A DNA stretch of 64,000 nucleotides from assembly GCF_042670205.1 (NCBI RefSeq), contig NZ_JBHUWD010000014.1, positions 23,547 to 87,546 of the forward strand, given 5' to 3'. Source of the DNA: Luteimicrobium sp042670205. GTDB taxonomy: Bacteria; Actinomycetota; Actinomycetes; Actinomycetales; Cellulomonadaceae. The notes beneath the pieces are model-generated. The model saw only the letters and a list, made by a program, of their open reading frames with translations. It ran no database searches and was not told where the DNA came from. Shown in pieces: positions 57,499 through 64,000 of this stretch. Within the stretch, counting starts at the first letter, position 1. The number at the start of each line of letters is the position of its first letter. A program made the translations under genes and the position numbers.

Positions 57499-59823
57499 AT
57501 GACGTCTCTTCCCGCCCGCCCCACCACCCCTCTGCCGCCGCTGGCGCACCCGGACGTGATCGGGCGGCTCACGCTCGAGCAGAAGGCGTCGCTCGTCTCG
57601 GGCGCCGACTTCTGGCACACCCAGGGCGTGCCCGACGCCGGGATCCCGTCCGTCATGGTGACGGACGGCCCGCACGGGCTGCGCAAGCAGGGGGAGCAGT
57701 CCGACGCCGTCGGGCTGGGCGGATCGAACCCGGCGACCTGCTTCCCGCCCGCGGTGGCGCTGGCCTCGTCGTGGGACCCCGACGCCGTCCGCCGCGTGGG
57801 CGCCGCGATCGCGGACGAGGCGCGCGCCGAGCAGATCGCCGTGGTCCTCGGCCCCGGCATCAACATCAAGCGGAGCCCGCTGTGCGGGCGGAACTTCGAG
57901 TACGCGTCGGAGGACCCGTTCGTCGCGGGCGTCTTCGGCGCGGCGATGGTCGAGGGCATCCAGTCGCGCGGCGTGGGGAGCTCGCTGAAGCACTTCGCGG
58001 CGAACAACCAGGAGACGGACCGCCTGCGGGTGAGCGCCGACGTCGACGAGCGCACCCTGCGGGAGATCTACCTGCCGGCGTTCGAGCACGTCGTCACCAC
58101 GCAGCAGCCGACGACCGTCATGTGCTCGTACAACAAGATCAACGGCACGTACTCGAGCCAGAACCCGTGGCTCCTCACCGACCTGCTCCGCGGCGAGTGG
58201 GGCTTCGAGGGGCTCGTCGTCTCCGACTGGGGCGCGGTCTCGGACCCGGTCGCCGCCGTCGCGGCCGGACTCGACCTGGAGATGCCGCCGTCGGGCGGCC
58301 AGGCCGTGATCGTCGACGCGGTGCGCGACGGCCGGCTCGACGAGGCCGTCCTCGACGTCGCCGCCGACCGCCTGCTGACGCTCCTCGACCGCACCGGCGA
58401 CGCCCTCGCCGCCCAGGACCCGGCCCTCGACGACGAGGCGTACGCCCGCCACCACGACCTCGCCCGCGAGGTCGCACTCGGGAGCGCGGTGCTCCTCGAG
58501 AACGACGGCACCCTCCCGCTCGACCCGTCCGGGGCCGGTCGGATCGGCGTCGTCGGGGCGTTCGCGAGCGAGCCCCGCTACCAGGGCGCAGGCTCCTCGC
58601 AGGTCGTCCCGACGCGCCTCGACGACGCGCTCACCGCGATCCGCGCTGTCGCCGGCGAGGACCGCGTCGACTTCGCCCCCGGCTTCCGCCTCGACGGGAC
58701 CGTCGACGAGGCGCTCGCGGACGAGGCGGTCGCCGTCGCCCGGGACGCGGACGCCGTCGTCGCGTTCCTCGGCCTGCCCGGCGTGGCCGAGTCCGAGGGC
58801 TACGACCGCACCACGATGAGCCTTCCGGACGACCAGCTCGCCCTCCTCGAGAAGCTCGTCGGGGTCAACGACAAGGTCGTCGTCGTGCTGTCGAACGGCT
58901 CGGCCGTCACCGTGACCGAGTGGCGCGACGGCACCGCCGCGATCCTCGAGGGCTGGCTCCTGGGGCAGGCGGGCGGCTCCGCGACCGCGGACCTCCTGTT
59001 CGGCGTCGCCTCGCCCAGCGGCCGGCTGACCGAGACGATCCCGCACCACCTCGAGGACACCCCGTCGTACCTCAACTTCCCGGGCGGCGACGGCCACGTC
59101 CTCTACGGCGAGGGCCTGCACGTCGGCTACCGCTACTACGACACGCTCCACGTCCCCGTGGCCTACCCGTTCGGGTACGGCCTGACCTATACGACGTTCG
59201 AGTACGGTGAGCCGAGCGCGACCCCCGCAGCCGACCGCGGCCCGAACTCCTGGGACGTCCACGTCACCGTCACCAACACCGGTGACCGCGCCGGTTCCGA
59301 GGTGGTCCAGGTCTACGTGCACGACGTCGCAGCCCGGGTCCCGCGTCCGGCTCACGAGCTGCGGGGGTTCCGCAAGGTGTCGTTGGAGCCCGGTGCCTCG
59401 GCCGACGTCCTGGTCCCGCTCGACGCCCGCGCCTTCGCGTTCTGGTCCCTGCGCGACCACCGCTGGGAGGTCGAGGCGGGGGAGTTCGTGATCGAGGTCG
59501 GCGCGTCGTCGCACGACGTCCGCGGCCGCGTGACGGTCACCTCCGACGGCGACGGCGCCGCACGCCACCTCGACGCCACGTCCACGATCGGCGAGTGGCT
59601 CACCGACCCCGTCGGTGCGCAGGTCCTGGGGGCGGCCCTCGCCGCCGCAGGCGAGGCGGGCGGGATGCTCGCGGTGGCGTCGGACCCGGGTGCCGACGCG
59701 GGCTGGGCGGAGATGGTCCGCCAGATGCCGATCGGCAAGGTCGTGAGCTTCACCGACGCGGTGACCCGTGACCAGGTCGACCAGCTCGTCGCGGCCTACG
59801 AGGCTGCCTCCGCCGCCCGCTGA
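57499..59823 (+). CDS. GH3 beta-glucosidase
   Basis: 774 aa, no signal peptide, so cytoplasmic. N-terminal TIM barrel: VMVTDGPHGLRKQ, GPGINIKRSPLCGRNFEYASEDP, LKHFAANNQETDR and the nucleophile Asp in GLVVSDWGAV near residue 247. The second domain (~310-560) carries the acid/base-bearing loops (ESEGYDRTTMSLP), and a C-terminal FN3-like domain spans ~580-700 (WDVHVTVTNTGDRAGSEVVQVYV). Hydrolyses imported cello- or other beta-gluco-oligosaccharides. AAGGAG precedes ATG 57499. Confidence 0.93.
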   Translation: MTSLPARPTTPLPPLAHPDVIGRLTLEQKASLVSGADFWHTQGVPDAGIPSVMVTDGPHGLRKQGEQSDAVGLGGSNPATCFPPAVALASSWDPDAVRRVGAAIADEARAEQIAVVLGPGINIKRSPLCGRNFEYASEDPFVAGVFGAAMVEGIQSRGVGSSLKHFAANNQETDRLRVSADVDERTLREIYLPAFEHVVTTQQPTTVMCSYNKINGTYSSQNPWLLTDLLRGEWGFEGLVVSDWGAVSDPVAAVAAGLDLEMPPSGGQAVIVDAVRDGRLDEAVLDVAADRLLTLLDRTGDALAAQDPALDDEAYARHHDLAREVALGSAVLLENDGTLPLDPSGAGRIGVVGAFASEPRYQGAGSSQVVPTRLDDALTAIRAVAGEDRVDFAPGFRLDGTVDEALADEAVAVARDADAVVAFLGLPGVAESEGYDRTTMSLPDDQLALLEKLVGVNDKVVVVLSNGSAVTVTEWRDGTAAILEGWLLGQAGGSATADLLFGVASPSGRLTETIPHHLEDTPSYLNFPGGDGHVLYGEGLHVGYRYYDTLHVPVAYPFGYGLTYTTFEYGEPSATPAADRGPNSWDVHVTVTNTGDRAGSEVVQVYVHDVAARVPRPAHELRGFRKVSLEPGASADVLVPLDARAFAFWSLRDHRWEVEAGEFVIEVGASSHDVRGRVTVTSDGDGAARHLDATSTIGEWLTDPVGAQVLGAALAAAGEAGGMLAVASDPGADAGWAEMVRQMPIGKVVSFTDAVTRDQVDQLVAAYEAASAAR

Positions 59824-59846
59824 CCGACCCGCCCGCGGGGCCGCCC

Positions 59847-59915
59847 GCGAGATACCGAAGAACGGCCGAGATACCGCTGCAGACGCGGTATCTCGGCCGT
59901 TTCTCGGTATCTCGC
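59847..59915. terminator. long hairpin after the beta-glucosidase gene
   Basis: Arms 59847-59877 and 59885-59915 (31 bp, two mismatches, 7-nt loop). The element CGAGATACCG occurs twice in each arm, so it appears four times. No U-tract follows. It could terminate the GH3 transcript, stabilise mRNA or be a copy of a dispersed palindromic repeat. Confidence 0.6.
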
Positions 59916-59994
59916 CGCGGGGTCGGGCGGATGGAAGAACCGACGACGACGCCGACCACCAGCGTGAGCCTGTTCCGGGAACCACAACCCCTGC

Positions 59995-60026
59995 TACTGT
60001 CCTGCAAGTCGTTGTCGCGTTGCAGC
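59995..60026 (+). promoter_or_regulatory. promoter and MalR-like operator of the amylase gene
   Basis: TACTGT (59995-60000) is a -10 candidate. Just downstream, CTGCAA (60003-60008) and TTGCAG (60021-60026) form an inverted repeat with a 12-bp centre. Similar TTGCAG/CTGCAA elements mark LacI-type MalR/Reg1 control of amylase genes in Streptomyces. GCGTTGC (60018) and GCAACGC (60047) are a second inverted pair. Confidence 0.45.
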
Positions 60027-60085
60027 AAGATCACCGTCGATTACCGCAACGCAGCAGACGCAGCCACCAGGACGAAGGAGTCGTG

Positions 60086-63000
60086 ATGACACCACCAGCG
60101 GGCGCGCCGAAGCGCCCCCGGACCCGCGCCGCGGCAGGCGCGATCGCGTCGCTCGCCGCGGCGCTCGTCGTCGGGCCGGCCGGACTCCCGGCGCTCGCGG
60201 ACGACACCGCACCCGCCGATACCGCACCCGCACCGGACACCACCCGCACGTTCACGCTCGTCGGCAGCCTCCAGGACGAGGCGGGCTGCGGCGCCGACTG
60301 GGACCAGACCTGCACGACCACGGACCTGCAGCCCACGGACGACCCCGACGTGTTCGCGCTGGACGTCACGCTCCCGGCCGGCAGCTACGAGTACAAGGTC
60401 GCCGTGAACCACGCCTGGGACGAGGCGTACGGGAAGGACGGCGGCCAGGACAACATCCCGGTGACGGTCGCGGGCACCACCAAGGTCCGCTTCCTCTACG
60501 ACGACGCCACGCACCGCGTCGGGGTCACGCCGCTGGACCTGCGGTCGGGCTACGCCGACGACGACGCGGCGCTCGTCACCCCGCCGGTCCGGCAGGCCGG
60601 TGCGGACCAGCAGATCTACTTCGTCATGACGGACCGGTTCGCGAACGGCGACACGTCGAACGACACGGGTGGCCTGACCGGCGACAAGTACACGACGGGC
60701 TACGACCCGACGAACATGGGCTTCTACGAGGGCGGCGACCTCAAGGGCGTCGACGAGAAGCTCGACTACATCAAGGGCCTCGGCACGACGGCGATCTGGC
60801 TGACGCCGTCGTTCAAGAACAACCCGGTGCAGGGTGAGGGCGCGAACGCGTCGGCGGGTTACCACGGGTACTGGGTCACGGACTTCACGCAGATCGACCC
60901 GCACCTGGGCACCAACGACGAGCTCAAGCAGCTCATCGCGGACGCCCACGCCAAGGGGATGAAGGTCTACTTCGACATCATCGCGAACCACACCGCGGAC
61001 ATCATCGACAACGAGCAGGGCACGTACGACTACGTCGACACCGCGACGGCGCCGTACCAGGACGAGGACGGGAACGTCGTCGACATCACGAAGCTCGCCG
61101 GGTCGAAGGACTTCCCCGACTTCGACGCGAAGACCTCGTTCCCCCTCACCCCGAAGGTCTCGGACGACCTCAAGGACGTCAAGAAGCCGGACTGGCTGAA
61201 CGACGTCACGATGTACCACAACCGCGGGAACTCGACCTACAGCGGCGAGTCCACGACCATGGGCGACTTCTCGGGCCTCGACGACCTCATGACGGAGAAC
61301 CCGAAGGTCATCAGCGGCATGGAGGACATCTACGACGCGTGGGTGGACTTCGGCATCGACGGCTTCCGCATCGACACGGTGAAGAACGTCGACATGAACT
61401 TCTGGAAGGAGTGGACGACCGCGATCCAGGACCACGCGAAGGCGGTCGGCAAGGACGACTTCTTCACGTTCGGCGAGGTCTACGACGCGGACGCCACCAA
61501 GACGAGCCCGTACGTGCGCGACACGGACATGAGCTCGGTGCTGGACTTCTCGTTCCAGTCGGCGGCGTCGAGCTACGCGACGGGCGGCTCGGCGAAGAGC
61601 CTGCAGGCGCTGTTCGCGTCGGACGACTACTACACGACCGCGTCGAAGGACGCCGAGGCGCTCCCGACGTTCCTCGGCAACCACGACATGGGCCGCATCG
61701 GCTACTTCGTGCGGGGCGCCGACGACCCGCTGAAGGCCGACCTCCTGGCCCACGACCTCATGTTCCTCACGCGCGGCCAGCCGGTCGTCTACTACGGCGA
61801 CGAGCAGGGGTTCGTCGGCGCGAGCGGCGACGGCAGCGACAAGAACGCGCGCCAGTCGCTGTTCGCGAGCCAGGTCCCCGAGTACGTGGACCAGAAGCTC
61901 GTGGACGGGACGGAGGCCGGCTCGCAGGACCGCTACTCCGAGACCGCGCCGGTGTACCGGGAGATCGCGGACCTCGCGGCGCTCCGCAAGGCGCACCCGG
62001 CGCTCGTCGACGGCGCGCAGGTCGAGCGGTACGCGGAGAAGGGTGCGGGCGTCTACGCGTTCAGCCGGGTCGACCCCGACCAGAAGGTCGAGGACCTGGT
62101 CGCGGTGAACAACGCCGCCGAGGAGAAGTCCGCGACCTTCACGACGCTCACCCCGGGCGCCACGTACACCGAGGTCTGGGGCGACCACGTCGGCACGACG
62201 CCGGTCACCGCGGCGGCCGACGGCACTGTCACCGTGACGGTCCCCGCGCAGGGCTCGCTCGTCCTCGAGGCGGACCGCCAGGTCGCCGCGCCCGCCGACG
62301 CAGCCGCCGTCTCCGTCGACGTCCCGCAGGCGGGCGCTCCCCTCAAGGGCGTCACGCCGGTCTCCGCGACGACCGGCGACCACTGGCAGCAGACGACGTT
62401 CTCCTACCGCGTCGTCGGGTCGGACGACTGGCACGTGCTCGGAACCTCCGAGACGACGACGCCGCGCGTCTTCGCGGACGTCTCCGCCCTGGCCACGGGC
62501 ACGCTCGTCGAGTACCGGGCGGTGAGCGTCGACGCCGCGGGCCACCGCAGCGCCGCGTCGACCTACGGTGCGGTCGGCGTGACGGCGACCATCGAGGACC
62601 TCGCCCAGCAGGACACGACGATCGACTCGGTCAACGTGCCCGGCGACTTCCAGTCCGAGGTCGGCTGCAAGGCCGACTGGGACCCCGCCTGCGCGCAGAC
62701 GGAGCTCACGCTCCAGCCGGGCGGCGAGTGGAGGGGGACCTTCGCGGTCCCCGCGGGCACCTACTCCTACAAGGTCGCGCTCAACGGCGGCTGGACGCTG
62801 AACTACGGCGCGGGCGGCGTGAAGGACGGCGACAACGCGACGCTCACCGTTCCCACCGACCAGAAGGTCACGTTCTGGTTCGACCCGACGACCGGCCGGT
62901 TCCAGAGCAGCATCGACAACGGCGGCCACGTGATCGTTCTCGCGGGCGACTTCCAGTCCGAGCTCGGCTGCACCGGTGACTGGTCGCCCGACTGCCTCGC

Positions 63001-63859
63001 CGCCTGGCTCACCGACGACGACGGCGACGGCACCTTCACGTTCGACACGGACGAGATCCTGGCGGGCGACTGGCAGACGAAGGTCGTGCACGACGGCGAC
63101 TGGAACCAGTCGTACGGCGAGGGCGGCGGCGCGCAGAACATCCGGTTCACCGTGACCGACGGCGAGCACGTGTACTTCGCGTACGACGGCGCCACGCACC
63201 TCCTGACGATCTCGGACGCCCCGATCGTCGTCGGGCCGGGCGAGCCGACCGGGACCCCGACGCAGGAGCCGACCGGGACTCCGACGGACACCCCCACCGA
63301 GTCCCCGACGTCGCCCCCGACCGGCTCGCCCACGTCGCACCCGACGCACCCCACGCATCCCACCCACCCGGCGCACCCGACCCACCCGACGTCGTCGGGG
63401 ACGAAGGGCACGGGCAACGGGAACGGCAAGGGTGACGGTGCCGGGAACGGGAAGGGCGACGGGCAGGACGGCGCAGGCTCCGGCCCGGCGGTGTCGCTCT
63501 CGGCGAGCCGGGTGGCGGCGGGCGGCACGCTCGACGTCCACGGCGCCGGCCTGCCGGCGGGGGCCGCCGAGGTGTGGCTGCACTCGACGCCCGTGGAGCT
63601 GGCGACGGCGACGGTCGCCGCGGACGGCGCGCTCGACCTGACGGTCACGATCCCCGCCGACGCCGAGACCGGGGCGCACACGCTCGAGGTGCTCGACGCG
63701 GACGGAACGGTCGTCGCGTCGGCGGACCTGACGGTGACCGCCGCGCCGGGCGACCTGGCGTCCACGGGCGCGGACGTCGTCCTGCTCGCGGCGCTCGGCG
63801 TGCTGCTGGTCGCTGCGGGCGCGGTGCTCCTGGTCGTGCGGAGGCGCGCGACGGCCTGA
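60086..63859 (+). CDS. secreted, cell-wall-anchored GH13 alpha-amylase/pullulanase with X25 modules
   Basis: 1257 aa. Signal peptide to about residue 38. A first X25-like starch-associated module lies at ~52-152 (LVGSLQDEAGCGADWDQTC). The GH13 barrel at ~172-650 includes FVMTDRFANGD, DIIANHTAD, GFRIDTVKNVD (nucleophile Asp ~429), FTFGEVYDAD (acid Glu ~464) and FLGNHDMGR (Asp ~532). An FN3-like spacer follows, then two more X25 modules (~849-945 and ~948-1048, each starting GDFQSE-GC), a Thr/Pro/His linker with HPT repeats, a beta domain, and LASTG at 1224-1228 with a hydrophobic helix and Arg tail, a class E sortase signal. It degrades extracellular starch, glycogen or pullulan. GAAGGAG precedes ATG 60086. 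Confidence 0.9.
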   Translation: MTPPAGAPKRPRTRAAAGAIASLAAALVVGPAGLPALADDTAPADTAPAPDTTRTFTLVGSLQDEAGCGADWDQTCTTTDLQPTDDPDVFALDVTLPAGSYEYKVAVNHAWDEAYGKDGGQDNIPVTVAGTTKVRFLYDDATHRVGVTPLDLRSGYADDDAALVTPPVRQAGADQQIYFVMTDRFANGDTSNDTGGLTGDKYTTGYDPTNMGFYEGGDLKGVDEKLDYIKGLGTTAIWLTPSFKNNPVQGEGANASAGYHGYWVTDFTQIDPHLGTNDELKQLIADAHAKGMKVYFDIIANHTADIIDNEQGTYDYVDTATAPYQDEDGNVVDITKLAGSKDFPDFDAKTSFPLTPKVSDDLKDVKKPDWLNDVTMYHNRGNSTYSGESTTMGDFSGLDDLMTENPKVISGMEDIYDAWVDFGIDGFRIDTVKNVDMNFWKEWTTAIQDHAKAVGKDDFFTFGEVYDADATKTSPYVRDTDMSSVLDFSFQSAASSYATGGSAKSLQALFASDDYYTTASKDAEALPTFLGNHDMGRIGYFVRGADDPLKADLLAHDLMFLTRGQPVVYYGDEQGFVGASGDGSDKNARQSLFASQVPEYVDQKLVDGTEAGSQDRYSETAPVYREIADLAALRKAHPALVDGAQVERYAEKGAGVYAFSRVDPDQKVEDLVAVNNAAEEKSATFTTLTPGATYTEVWGDHVGTTPVTAAADGTVTVTVPAQGSLVLEADRQVAAPADAAAVSVDVPQAGAPLKGVTPVSATTGDHWQQTTFSYRVVGSDDWHVLGTSETTTPRVFADVSALATGTLVEYRAVSVDAAGHRSAASTYGAVGVTATIEDLAQQDTTIDSVNVPGDFQSEVGCKADWDPACAQTELTLQPGGEWRGTFAVPAGTYSYKVALNGGWTLNYGAGGVKDGDNATLTVPTDQKVTFWFDPTTGRFQSSIDNGGHVIVLAGDFQSELGCTGDWSPDCLAAWLTDDDGDGTFTFDTDEILAGDWQTKVVHDGDWNQSYGEGGGAQNIRFTVTDGEHVYFAYDGATHLLTISDAPIVVGPGEPTGTPTQEPTGTPTDTPTESPTSPPTGSPTSHPTHPTHPTHPAHPTHPTSSGTKGTGNGNGKGDGAGNGKGDGQDGAGSGPAVSLSASRVAAGGTLDVHGAGLPAGAAEVWLHSTPVELATATVAADGALDLTVTIPADAETGAHTLEVLDADGTVVASADLTVTAAPGDLASTGADVVLLAALGVLLVAAGAVLLVVRRRATA

Positions 63860-64000
63860 CCGAGGACGACCGACCCAGCGCCGAGGAGCTGGAATCCGTT
63901 CCCAGCGGGTCCTGCGCTCCGAGGATCTCGCCTCCTCGGCGAGCGGGCTGCACCAGGACGGGGACGACGACGAGACGGCCGGGGCACCGCGAGGGTGCCC
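63860..64000. terminator. amylase downstream region with terminal hairpin
   Basis: 141 bp without a recognisable gene. At the window edge GGGCACC (63982-63988) and GGTGCCC (63994-64000) pair around a 5-nt loop; the stem may extend beyond the window. Probable terminator. Confidence 0.4.

Noticed and set aside
1..64000. tRNA, rRNA, IS elements, integrases
   Set aside because: Looked for T-loop-like GGTTCRA stretches, transposase or integrase motifs and terminal inverted repeats by eye; none found. A tRNAscan-SE and ISfinder run would be decisive.

Overview
The window is very GC-rich, densely packed actinobacterial chromosome. The GC-rich third codon positions, mycothiol-type and F420-type enzyme families, DUF222/HNH protein, WHG-type TetR regulator, LASTG (class E) sortase signal and frequent leaderless starts (a TANNNT box 6-7 nt before the start codon) all point to Actinomycetota. 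The secreted GH65, GH3 and multi-modular GH13 enzymes suggest a polysaccharide-degrading member of Micrococcales such as the Cellulomonas/Cellulosimicrobium group. That placement is inference. No tRNA, rRNA, CRISPR array, integrase, transposase or prophage was seen.

Layout. 1-5738: MFS drug exporter convergent with a giant fused assimilatory nitrate reductase/flavoprotein. 5923-9852: secreted GH65 enzyme with carbohydrate-binding modules. 9871-15569: small-metabolism genes (DinB, DJ-1/PfpI pseudogene, lipoprotein, aminoglycoside-kinase-like gene coupled to a FAD oxidase, PEP mutase/isocitrate lyase-like protein, threonine-aldolase-like enzyme). 15583-19550: four-gene leaderless operon of ABC ATPase, FtsX-like permease, histidine kinase and NarL-type response regulator. 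19719-24770: amino acid permease, YCII/DGPF protein with its ECF sigma factor, two NAD-dependent epimerase-like genes. 24807-27248: F420-type pair (LLM oxidoreductase and Ddn-like nitroreductase) with a TetR regulator and a clear operator. 27375-28906: hemerythrin, DUF6584, DUF488.

28899-31836 is the most unusual region. An intact ATP-dependent DNA ligase gene is preceded on its 3' side by two extra copies of its last ~255 bp. Two small, lower-GC, leaderless genes lie between the copies. The arrangement looks like repeated insertion of small cargo genes at the ligase 3' end, each time restoring the ligase with a new tail.

31883-45005: small membrane/unknown genes, TetR/DUF1772 divergent pair with two operators, a non-canonical PRPP synthetase, acetyltransferase, pyruvate phosphate dikinase, MOSC, VOC, SnoaL-like and hydrolase genes, then a holin-like/DUF3618 membrane operon. 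45077-49314: DrrAB-type exporter behind a perfect CRP/GlxR-like palindrome, a frameshifted secreted-protein gene, an azoreductase-like flavoprotein and an autoregulated wHTH operon. 49557-53565: DUF222/HNH endonuclease whose start overlaps a perfect mycobacterial-type LexA box, a 13-bp minisatellite, alditol oxidase and Nudix hydrolase. 53627-57453: thioredoxin-reductase-like enzyme divergent from an XRE-cupin regulator over a long dyad, then small genes. 57499-63859: GH3 beta-glucosidase, a 31-bp-arm hairpin, and a cell-wall-anchored GH13 amylase/pullulanase with three X25-like modules.
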